This document shows positions 6,883 to 13,174 of a stretch of 14,993 nucleotides of DNA, one piece after another (position 1 is the stretch's first letter; each line of letters begins with the position of its first letter). The translations under genes were made by a program, and so were the position numbers. The notes under the pieces were generated by a model. It did not search any database. It was given only the letters and a program-made list of their open reading frames with translations, and had not been told where the DNA came from. This DNA comes from JBHHYR01 sp046757585 (lineage in GTDB: Bacteria; Desulfobacterota; Binatia; HRBIN30): assembly GCA_046757585.1 (NCBI GenBank), contig JBHHYR010000086.1, positions 1 through 14,993 of the forward strand. The letters run 5' to 3'.

Positions 6883-7164
6883 TCACTTCTTTCCGAGAAC
6901 GGATTCCTTGAAGGTCTTTGCTACCGAGAAGCGCACTTTCTTACGCGCGGGAATTTTGATGGCCTCCCCCGTCTGTGGATTCCGTCCCATCCGGGCCTTC
7001 GTCTGCACCTTCCGGAACGTACCGAGACCTGGAATCTTCACTGGATCCCCTTTTCGGACGGAGCTGACCGTCACGTTTACCAACGTCTGCAGCACGGTGT
7101 CAGCCTGCTTCTTACTGATATCCGAACCCTCGGCCAACCTTTGCACCAACTGCGACTTCGTCAT
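6883..7164 (-). CDS. HU/IHF-family DNA-binding protein
   Basis: This histone-like protein bends and compacts DNA as a dimer. The 93-residue length is the standard HU size. The signature is clear: GTF (48-50), then the beta-arm RMGRNPQTGEAIKIPARKKVRF (58-79) with the conserved Arg-Asn-Pro that intercalates at kinks, and the C-terminal helix. The ATG at 7164 is fixed by GGGGAGG 7 nt upstream; in-frame codons further upstream are not homologous to HU. HU and IHF subunits cannot be separated with certainty, but the single-gene context and lysine-rich sequence favour HU. The gene is probably monocistronic, given the promoter candidate of the next minus-strand gene in the 191-bp gap downstream. Confidence 0.95.
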   Translation of the reverse strand: MTKSQLVQRLAEGSDISKKQADTVLQTLVNVTVSSVRKGDPVKIPGLGTFRKVQTKARMGRNPQTGEAIKIPARKKVRFSVAKTFKESVLGKK

Positions 7165-7229
7165 GGCTCTTCCTCCCCTCAGGTAGTTTATGCAGCCCTC
7201 GACGCTCTCACGACCGAGCCGACAACGGC

Positions 7230-7262
7230 GTATAACTGCTACGAGGCGGGCATCGCTGTCAA
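7230..7262 (-). promoter_or_regulatory. Candidate HU promoter
   Basis: On the minus strand a perfect TTGACA (7257-7262) is followed by TTATAC (7230-7235). The 21-nt spacer is too long for a classical sigma70 promoter, so the true -10 may differ or an activator may be needed. The bases further upstream are A/T-rich and could act as an UP element. Confidence 0.4.
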
Positions 7263-7270
7263 GCAAAATC

Positions 7271-7299
7271 GTGCGATTTTTGGCCTGCCGCACTTTTTT
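7271..7299 (+). repeat. Orphan terminator-like hairpin with T6
   Basis: GTGCG (7271-7275) and CGCAC (7289-7293) flank a 13-nt loop and are followed by six T residues. No plus-strand gene ends here, so this may instead be the A-rich upstream element of the HU promoter, or it may block antisense read-through. Confidence 0.3.
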
Positions 7300-7547
7300 C
7301 TCCCTTGGTTCATGGCCTATTCGCAGCGGCGCTTGGAACGCCTACGAGCCCGGGCGTGTGGGATGATGCGCCGCCCCTGCGTAGCCGTCTCCGCCTGACC
7401 ACAGGCTCAGGCCGGCAAGGACCAAGGCGGTATCGTCGCCGGCGCAACTTCCGCCATGCTCGCGCGTTCGAGTGCTGGGGTGTGCGGCGACGGAGGTTGG
7501 GAACGCTGCGACAACCGTGGAGTCGGGAGAGGAGTGAGCCAGCAACC

Positions 7548-7931
7548 ATGAACAAACGACTGACAGCGGCCGTTCTCATTGCTACCCTCGTCATACCAGC
7601 CACAGCGCTGGCGTGGCGGCCACACCACTTTTTGCGCCACCACCGGCATGCCCCGGCTGTGAGCGCCTACCACCATCATCACCACGATGGTGCCCTGGCG
7701 CTGGGAATACTCGGCGGTCTGGTCGGTGGCGTCATCGTTGACCGGCTTCTCACCCCTCCGATCGTGGTGCGGGCGCCGATTTACCGCGACCCGTACGACC
7801 GAGGCTACTCGGACGGCTATCGCCAGGGCCTGAGGCAAGGGCGATACGAACGATACCGGGAAGGCCGTGAACGGGGCTATGCGGACGGAGTTGAAGCGGG
7901 CCGGCAGGGCTTCCCCTACCGTGATCTATAG
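7548..7931 (+). CDS. Secreted His-rich, glycine-zipper small protein
   Basis: This 127-residue protein is of unknown function. It starts with a clear signal peptide (MNKRL, hydrophobic core, ALA cleavage after residue 22). A histidine-rich segment follows (His26, 27, 31, 32, 34 and 42-46), then a hydrophobic glycine-zipper segment ALALGILGGLVGGVIV (49-64). The C-terminal tail has a degenerate RGYxDGxxxG repeat (85-94 and 109-118) rich in Tyr, Arg and Gly. This resembles small periplasmic or outer-membrane envelope proteins, and the histidines could bind metal; both are inference. The only ribosome-binding candidate, GGAG at 7531-7534, is 13 nt from the ATG, but the signal peptide fixes the start. 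It is a single gene, convergent with the inositol-phosphate synthase gene. Confidence 0.78.
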   Translation: MNKRLTAAVLIATLVIPATALAWRPHHFLRHHRHAPAVSAYHHHHHDGALALGILGGLVGGVIVDRLLTPPIVVRAPIYRDPYDRGYSDGYRQGLRQGRYERYREGRERGYADGVEAGRQGFPYRDL

Positions 7932-7949
7932 CAGCAGGGACCTCACCTC

Positions 7950-7959
7950 CCAGCGCTGG
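7950..7959. repeat. 10-bp palindrome between convergent genes
   Basis: CCAGCGCTGG is a perfect palindrome in the 37-bp gap between the His-rich protein gene and the inositol-phosphate synthase gene. It is too short in the loop to make a good hairpin and has no T-tract. Confidence 0.2.
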
Positions 7960-7968
7960 CGGGCCTTC

Positions 7969-9285
7969 TCAGTCGTAGTATTCGAGTCCGAGGTGCGTGA
8001 TCAACTCCTCGCCGCGCAAGAAACGGAGCGTGTTCTTCAGCTTCATGAGCTGGATGAATAAATCGTGTTCCGGATAAAGACCCGGGGCAGTCTGGGGGCT
8101 CTTGAAATAGAATGACAGCCATTCCTGGATTCCCTTCATCCCCGCACGTTGCGCGAGATCCAGAAATAGCGCCAGGTCGAGGACGAGGGGCGCCGCCAGA
8201 ATCGAGTCGCGACATAGAAAATTGATCTTGATCTGCATCGGGTAGCCCAGCCACCCAAAGATGTCGATATTGTCCCAGCCCTCCTTGTTGTCACCCCGTG
8301 GCGGGTAGTAGTGGATATTGACCTTGTGGACGTAGTCTTCGTACAGGTCTGGATACAACTCCCGCTGTAAGATGACATCGAGGACAGACAGCTTGCTCTC
8401 CTCCTTCGTCTTGAAGGAAGACGGCTCATCCAGCACCTCGCCGTCGCGGTTGCCGAGGATATTCGTCGAGAACCAGCCCGTGAGCCCGAGCATCCGGGTC
8501 TTCAATCCCGGAGCGATGATGGTCTTCATCAAGGTCTGCCCCGTTTTGAAATCCTTGCCACACACCGGTACGCCGTTGCGTTCGGCAAGCGCCGTCAGCG
8601 CGGGCACGTCGACGGTGAGATTCGGGGCCCCGTTCGCGAACGGGACACGCCGCGACAAGGCGGCATACGCGTAAAGCATGCTGGCCGCTATAGCCGGGTC
8701 ATCGTGACGCAGGCCGGCCTCGAAACGCGGCAGCGAGGTGTGGACCTGGTCCGGGCACAAGTAACTCTCTGTGCTGCCACACCACACCATGACTAGCCGC
8801 GAGGCCCCCGAAGCCGTGCGGAAATCTTCAATATCAGCCATGAGCTGCTGCGCCAGGTCGAGCTTGTTCGTACCGCGCTTCACGTTCGTGCCCGCGAGCC
8901 GCTTCACGTACTGGCGGTCGAACACTGCCGGCCAAGGCGCCACCGCTTCCAGTTCCCGCCGCACCAACTCCAGGCGACTAGGTTCGATCACGCCAGCGCG
9001 CCGCGCGGCCTGGTAGGCATTGTCGGGGAAAATATCCCATGCTCCGAAGGTCAAGTCTTCCACAGCCGCCAAGGGCACGAAGTCGCGTATCCGCGGCGTC
9101 CGCTTATCGGTACGTTTGCCGAGGCGAATCGTACCGAGCTGGGTGAGTGAGCCGATGGGCCTACCGAGGCGTTTCTTGATGAGTTCCACACCAGCGATAA
9201 AGGTGCTGCTCACTGCCCCCAGCCCAACCACCAGGACACCGAGCTTACCGCGCGGTGGTTCGAGGTCCGTGGCGCGAGCAACCAT
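7969..9285 (-). CDS. myo-inositol-1(3)-phosphate synthase
   Basis: This enzyme converts glucose-6-phosphate to inositol-3-phosphate with NAD as recycled cofactor, the first step to inositol lipids and inositol-derived solutes. The protein has 438 residues. Seen: the NAD-binding loop VVGLGAVSST (19-28), the diagnostic GKDFKTGQT (243-251) with active-site lysines, STNILGNRDG (273-282), and KVNIHYYPPRGDNKEGWDNID (321-341) near the C-terminal active site. The ATG at 9285 is set by AAGGAG 6 nt upstream; an in-frame codon at 9321 adds only MHWMRRSSKELP and overlaps the ribosome binding site. It lies 99 bp downstream of the acyl-CoA dehydrogenase gene in the same direction, with palindromic sequence between, so read-through and an own promoter are both possible. 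Confidence 0.95.
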   Translation of the reverse strand: MVARATDLEPPRGKLGVLVVGLGAVSSTFIAGVELIKKRLGRPIGSLTQLGTIRLGKRTDKRTPRIRDFVPLAAVEDLTFGAWDIFPDNAYQAARRAGVIEPSRLELVRRELEAVAPWPAVFDRQYVKRLAGTNVKRGTNKLDLAQQLMADIEDFRTASGASRLVMVWCGSTESYLCPDQVHTSLPRFEAGLRHDDPAIAASMLYAYAALSRRVPFANGAPNLTVDVPALTALAERNGVPVCGKDFKTGQTLMKTIIAPGLKTRMLGLTGWFSTNILGNRDGEVLDEPSSFKTKEESKLSVLDVILQRELYPDLYEDYVHKVNIHYYPPRGDNKEGWDNIDIFGWLGYPMQIKINFLCRDSILAAPLVLDLALFLDLAQRAGMKGIQEWLSFYFKSPQTAPGLYPEHDLFIQLMKLKNTLRFLRGEELITHLGLEYYD

Positions 9286-9312
9286 GGGCAGCTCCTTAGA
9301 AGAGCGCCGCAT

Positions 9313-9337
9313 CCAGTGCAAGTGGGTATGCCACTGG
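9313..9337 (-). repeat. Nested inverted repeats in the inositol-phosphate synthase leader
   Basis: CCAGTG (9313-9318) pairs with CACTGG (9332-9337). The overlapping AGTGG (9321-9325) pairs with CCACT (9331-9335) across a 5-nt loop, so two mutually exclusive hairpins can form just upstream of the ribosome binding site. Confidence 0.4.
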
Positions 9338-9384
9338 CAGGCTGCCGAACGCTCGAGCGCCCCGAGACCAGAAGCGCCCCCGCG

Positions 9385-11169
9385 TCAGTTCGTAGGCACG
9401 GACATCTTCGTGACACCTTGCGCGATCCGTGCCTTCGCGTCGAGGATTCCTCTCGGGACGTAGGGTGACAGCGTGGTGATTTCCGCCAACCGTTGCTGCA
9501 GCTCGCCAGCCGCCGCATCGTTAGCGATCAGCCGGCGCGCGCTCGCATACAGCTCGTCCGTAGCGCGTGCGACGACCACGCGGGTCAAGTCGACCTCGAG
9601 CACGGCGCCCTCAACGCCCCGCTGCCGAATCAACTTCAATGTCCGCGCTACGGCGCTGTCGCACGCGTAGAGCTCGCACATCATGTTGCTGAGCAACTCG
9701 AGATGTTGCTGCTTCTGCGCCAGCGCCGTGGCGTGGCGTTCCAACAGCAAACCAGCCACGTGCGCCGTGAGGCGCCTGGCCGCTTCGGTTGCCTCCACTT
9801 CGCCGGCCAGCGGGCGCCCGGCGCTCACGCACGCGGCACCCTCGGCGAACGCGGCTCGGGCTTGCTGGATGTACTCGAGCAACGGCAGCCCACCCTTCAT
9901 GACCCGTTTGACCAAAGTTCCGGGGATCAGCAGGCGATTGATCTCGTTAGTGCCTTCGAAGATGCGGTTGATCCGCGAGTCCCTGTAATAACGGGCCGCG
10001 GGGTAGTCTTCGATGAAACCGTATCCCCCGTACATCTGCAGCGCTTCGTCGGTGACCAGATCCAGCGCCTCACTCCCGTAAACCTTCAGGATTGATTGCT
10101 CGATAGCGTACTCCTCGATGGCGCGTTGTACCTGCTGCCAGTAGGTTCCCGCCGCCTTGTCAAGCCGACCGATCGCGTCGTCGAGCAGGCCGGCAGTGCG
10201 GTAGCCGATGCTCTCTGCGGCGTAGATCCGCGCCATCATGTCCGCGATCTTCCTCTGGATCACCCCGAACGTGATAATCGGTTTGCCAAACTGCCGTCGT
10301 CCCGCAGCATAGGTCACGGCAGCCTGCATGGCCTTGCGGGCGCCGCCAGCCGCGATGCCCCCTAATTTGAGGCGGCCAACGTTGAGAATGTTGAAGGCGA
10401 TCTTGTGCCCTTGTCCGACCGTGCCGAGCACATTCTCGACCGGCACGGCGACGTCTTCGAGAATCACCTGGCGGGTTGAAGAACCCTTGATTCCCATCTT
10501 GTGCTCCTCGGGGCCGGTACTGACCCCGGGAAACGTGCGCTCGACGAGGAACGCGGAGAACTGCTCGCCGTCTACTTTCGCGAACACCGTCAACAAGTCG
10601 GCGAAGCCGGCGTTGGTAATGAACTGCTTGACGCCGCGGAGGTGGTACGACCGGCCGTCACCGCTACGCACAGCTCGGGTCTTGACGCTGAGGGCATCGC
10701 TGCCCGCATCAGGTTCGCTCAAGGCGTACGCGCTGAGCCATTCGCCGCTTGCAAGCTTCGGCAGGTACCGCGCGCGCTGCTGGTCAGTACCGTAGAGGAC
10801 CAGCGGCAGCGTACCGATGCCCGTGTGAGCGTTGAGCGAGACGCTGAAGGATCCGCACTCGGACGACCGCGCCGCCACGAGCAACGCGACGGCCTTGCCC
10901 AACCCCAAGCCGCCGTACTCCACCGGCACCTCCAGCATCAGCAATCCCAACTCTCCCGCCCGCCGCAGCAAGCCGGCCATCACACCTTCCTGCTGGGTCT
11001 CGATGTCTTCCAGCCGAGGCAAGACCTCACGCGCCACAAACTCCTCCGCCGTGTGCGCCAGGCTCAGCTCATCGGAGCCGAAGTCTTCATAAATGAACGG
11101 TTCGCGCGCCGTGACCGGCTCGATCAAGAAGGCGCCGCCGACGGGAGGCTTGCTACTCAACTCACTCAT
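9385..11169 (-). CDS. Acyl-CoA dehydrogenase, VLCAD/ACAD9-like long form
   Basis: This FAD enzyme makes the 2,3-double bond of acyl-CoAs in beta-oxidation. At 594 residues it is about 200 longer than medium- or short-chain enzymes. The extra C-terminal helical domain (about 425-594) is typical of the very-long-chain (VLCAD/ACAD9) group, in which it mediates membrane association. Seen: flavin-site motif YALSEPDAGSD (148-158), the second family signature MYGGYGFIEDYPAARYYRDSRI (379-400), and the catalytic Glu405 in RIFEGTNEINR. The ATG at 11169 is preceded by GAGGAG at 10 nt; the GTG at 11178 is only about 1 nt from that site. A 19-bp palindrome lies about 45 bp upstream. Inositol-phosphate synthase follows in the same direction, and nadA is divergent. 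Confidence 0.94.
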   Translation of the reverse strand: MSELSSKPPVGGAFLIEPVTAREPFIYEDFGSDELSLAHTAEEFVAREVLPRLEDIETQQEGVMAGLLRRAGELGLLMLEVPVEYGGLGLGKAVALLVAARSSECGSFSVSLNAHTGIGTLPLVLYGTDQQRARYLPKLASGEWLSAYALSEPDAGSDALSVKTRAVRSGDGRSYHLRGVKQFITNAGFADLLTVFAKVDGEQFSAFLVERTFPGVSTGPEEHKMGIKGSSTRQVILEDVAVPVENVLGTVGQGHKIAFNILNVGRLKLGGIAAGGARKAMQAAVTYAAGRRQFGKPIITFGVIQRKIADMMARIYAAESIGYRTAGLLDDAIGRLDKAAGTYWQQVQRAIEEYAIEQSILKVYGSEALDLVTDEALQMYGGYGFIEDYPAARYYRDSRINRIFEGTNEINRLLIPGTLVKRVMKGGLPLLEYIQQARAAFAEGAACVSAGRPLAGEVEATEAARRLTAHVAGLLLERHATALAQKQQHLELLSNMMCELYACDSAVARTLKLIRQRGVEGAVLEVDLTRVVVARATDELYASARRLIANDAAAGELQQRLAEITTLSPYVPRGILDAKARIAQGVTKMSVPTN

Positions 11170-11212
11170 ACACGCCACGCTCCTCTCTGATGCATCGCTC
11201 CAGTTACAAATT

Positions 11213-11231
11213 CTTGACTCAGTGCGTCAAG
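11213..11231. promoter_or_regulatory. 19-bp near-perfect palindrome, candidate operator of the acyl-CoA dehydrogenase gene
   Basis: CTTGACTCAGTGCGTCAAG is symmetric at 8 of 9 positions about the central G. Each half contains TTGAC; read toward the dehydrogenase gene it offers TTGACG as a -35, so a bound protein would block the promoter. The matching -10 is poor. The cognate regulator is not in the window. Confidence 0.55.
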
Positions 11232-11405
11232 CCCTCCACGGCATATGCCAGCTGCATTCCAGCCTTACCAGGACCGTGCCATGTGGCCCCCGCAACGTCC
11301 GCCGATGATTGCGCCGCGGCGACCGGCTGCGCTCGCGGCAGGCCGCTGCCACAGCATCGCGAATCCGTTCTCGCCGGTGCGAAACCTTCCGACACTCTGC
11401 AGCCC

Positions 11406-11440
11406 TTGACCGAACGCGGACGTTAGTGTACCAGATACAC
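11406..11440 (+). promoter_or_regulatory. nadA promoter/operator region with GTGTA-N5-TACAC inverted repeat
   Basis: TTGACC (11406-11411) is a candidate -35. At normal spacing the -10 falls at about 11429-11434, inside the perfect inverted repeat GTGTA (11426-11430) / TACAC (11436-11440). Flanking bases extend the symmetry imperfectly (GTTA on the left, AAC on the right). The repeat sits 4 bp before the nadA Shine-Dalgarno AAAGGAG. Because an NrtR-type regulator is encoded next to nadA, this is the best candidate for its binding site; that link is inference. Confidence 0.5.
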
Positions 11441-11456
11441 AACTAAAGGAGTTGCG

Positions 11457-12464
11457 ATGCTGTCACCGAGCGAGAAGACCCCCGAGCAGCTGGAAGCCGC
11501 TTTCGCGTGTTTGAACGAACCGCGCATCTACAACAAGGGGACGTGCACGGAGCTTGCGACCGTCATCCACCGCATCCGCAGGCTCAAAGCGGAACGCAAC
11601 GCCGTCATCCTGGCGCACAACTATCAGCGGCCGGAAATCTTCGAAGTCGCAGATTTCGTCGGCGACTCCCTCGAGTTGGCGCGGCGGGCCACGCTGGTGG
11701 ACGCCGAGGTCATCGTCTTCTGCGGCGTACATTTCATGGCCGAGACGGCCAAGATCCTGAACCCGCAGAAGACGGTTCTGCTCCCTGACTTGCGCGCCGG
11801 CTGCTCGTTGGCCGACAGCATCACGGCAGCTGAGCTAGTCGAGCGACGCGACGCGCTGCGCGAGCTTCATCCCGATTTGCAGGTCGTCGCCTACGTCAAC
11901 ACCACCGCCGAGATCAAGGCGGTTGTCGATGTGTGTTGCACGTCTTCGAACGCGGTGAAGATCGTGAACGCGCTACCGGCGCAGCACATTCTCTTCGTGC
12001 CGGACGAGCACCTGGGTGAATACGTGCAGCGGGAGTCGACGAAGACGGTCATTTCGTGGAACGGGAACTGTTACGTGCACCATCAGATTACGCCGCAGAG
12101 CATCCAGGCGGTCAAAGAAGCGCTGCCAAACGTCCGCGTACTGGTGCACCCCGAATGCCGGGCTGACGTGATCGCCCTAGCCGACGCCGTGCTCAGCACC
12201 AGCGGCATGGTGGCGTACGCCAAGGGCAGCGACGCGGACGAGTTTCTGGTCGTCACGGAATGCGGCTTGTCGGACCGTTTGCTCATGGAGGCACCGGAGA
12301 AGAAGTTCTACAAGGCGTGCAAGCTGTGCCAGTTCATGAAGATGATTACCCTCGAAGGCACTTTGGAGTCCCTGGAGCGCCTGGAGCATGCGATTGTGCT
12401 GGAGGAGGCGGTACGTGCCGGGGCCGAACGTTCTCTTCGCCGGATGCTGGAGCTGAGCAACTGA
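11457..12464 (+). CDS. nadA: Quinolinate synthase
   Basis: NadA condenses iminoaspartate with dihydroxyacetone phosphate to quinolinate, an early step of de novo NAD synthesis, using a [4Fe-4S] cluster. The protein has 335 residues. Seen: ILAHNYQRPEI (51-61), CGVHFMAETAKIL (89-101), and the three regions that carry the cluster cysteines, RAGCSLAD (Cys116), GNCYVHH (Cys205) and KACKLCQFMKM (Cys291 likely, with Cys288 beside it). The ATG is fixed by AAAGGAG (11445-11451) 5 nt upstream. The regulator gene follows after 26 bp, so the two are almost surely co-transcribed. nadB and nadC are not in the window. Confidence 0.96.
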   Translation: MLSPSEKTPEQLEAAFACLNEPRIYNKGTCTELATVIHRIRRLKAERNAVILAHNYQRPEIFEVADFVGDSLELARRATLVDAEVIVFCGVHFMAETAKILNPQKTVLLPDLRAGCSLADSITAAELVERRDALRELHPDLQVVAYVNTTAEIKAVVDVCCTSSNAVKIVNALPAQHILFVPDEHLGEYVQRESTKTVISWNGNCYVHHQITPQSIQAVKEALPNVRVLVHPECRADVIALADAVLSTSGMVAYAKGSDADEFLVVTECGLSDRLLMEAPEKKFYKACKLCQFMKMITLEGTLESLERLEHAIVLEEAVRAGAERSLRRMLELSN

Positions 12465-12490
12465 GCCCGGGAAGCCCATGTATCACGCGA

Positions 12491-13144
12491 ATGGCTACGT
12501 GTCCGCTGGTAGCCGCCGACGTCGTGATTTTCACCATCGACGGCGGTGAGCTCAAAGCGCTGCTCGTCGAGGTAAGGGCAGGACCGTCCGCCGGTCGTTG
12601 GGCATTCCCGGGGGGGCTAGTACCCGTCGGTGAAGCACCGGAGCGGACCGCCATACGGGAATTATGGACCCAGACGGGCATACGCGACCTCTACCTGGAG
12701 CAGTTGCGCACATTCGGCGATCCGGCGCGCGACCCGCACGCACACGTGGTCTCGGTGGCGTACTTCGCCCTCATAGCCGGCAAGGGCGAAGCGCAAGGTG
12801 GCAGCCGTAAGTACGCCCGTATGGCGTGGTCCCCGGTGCGGGCCTTGCCGTCACTAGCCTATGACCATAATGCCATCGCGCAGTACGCACTGACCCGCCT
12901 GCAGGCCAAGCTTGCCTACACCAACATCGTGTACAGTCTCCTGCCTCACGAGTTCACCCTGAGCGAGCTGCAAGAAATTTACGAGATCATCCTTGGCCGG
13001 CCACTCGACCGCCGCAACTTCCGCAGGAAGATCCTGGCCCTCGGGCTGCTGCGTCGCCTGCACTGGCAGCGGCGGGGGCGGCATCGCCCGGCGCAGCTTT
13101 ACGCCTTTACCCGCCGGGAACCGATGCAGATCGCGATGTTGTGA
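12491..13144 (+). CDS. nrtR: NrtR-type Nudix-related transcriptional regulator of NAD metabolism
   Basis: This 217-residue protein has a two-domain layout known for NrtR. An N-terminal ADP-ribose-type Nudix domain (about 5-135) is followed by a C-terminal winged-helix domain (about 142-215) with the family-typical YSLLPHEFTLSELQEIYE (148-165) and LDRRNFRRKIL (172-182). The Nudix box at 42-64 keeps its Gly, first Glu and RE, but the paired metal-binding glutamates are Thr60 and Gln61, so hydrolase activity is probably lost. In characterised NrtR proteins ADP-ribose releases the repressor from NAD-biosynthesis promoters, and the position right after nadA fits this. No good Shine-Dalgarno precedes the ATG, suggesting translational coupling to nadA. 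A plain Nudix hydrolase is unlikely given the degenerate box and DNA-binding domain. Confidence 0.88.
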   Translation: MATCPLVAADVVIFTIDGGELKALLVEVRAGPSAGRWAFPGGLVPVGEAPERTAIRELWTQTGIRDLYLEQLRTFGDPARDPHAHVVSVAYFALIAGKGEAQGGSRKYARMAWSPVRALPSLAYDHNAIAQYALTRLQAKLAYTNIVYSLLPHEFTLSELQEIYEIILGRPLDRRNFRRKILALGLLRRLHWQRRGRHRPAQLYAFTRREPMQIAML

Positions 13145-13174
13145 CGACCGCAGGAACGCGAGCCGTCCGCGCCG

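Larger units (their letters stand above)
7165..7547. other. 383-bp divergent intergenic region
   Basis: This separates the HU start (minus) from the His-rich protein start (plus). It holds the HU ribosome binding site and candidate promoter in its first 100 bp, then an orphan hairpin with T6 (7271-7299). The remaining roughly 245 bp are GC-rich, with open frames in several registers but no ribosome binding site, no family signature and a basic, Arg/Pro-rich translation, so I call no gene there. I see no clear promoter for the plus-strand gene. Confidence 0.6.
11170..11456. other. 287-bp divergent regulatory region between the acyl-CoA dehydrogenase and nadA
   Basis: It contains the 19-bp palindrome at 11213-11231, a perfect GGCATATGCC at 11240-11249, and, at the nadA end, a TTGACC box, an inverted repeat and a strong ribosome binding site. 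The middle (about 11260-11400) is GC-rich with no gene or clear site seen. Confidence 0.6.

Noticed and set aside
7305..7547. Open frames in the region before the His-rich protein
   Set aside because: The translations are Arg/Pro-rich in several frames, with no ribosome binding site or family motif, as expected from GC-rich non-coding DNA.
10501..11190. Long plus-strand open frame antisense to the acyl-CoA dehydrogenase
   Set aside because: It is a shadow of the GC-rich coding strand; the opposite frame has full acyl-CoA dehydrogenase motifs.
12260..12490. Upstream extension of the nrtR frame
   Set aside because: It overlaps the 3' end of nadA out of frame, and the conserved Nudix domain begins right after the ATG at 12491.
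12917..12933. TACAC-N7-GTGTA inside nrtR as a second regulator site
   Set aside because: It has the opposite half-site order and spacing from the nadA repeat and encodes the conserved YTNIVY segment, so it is most likely a coding coincidence.
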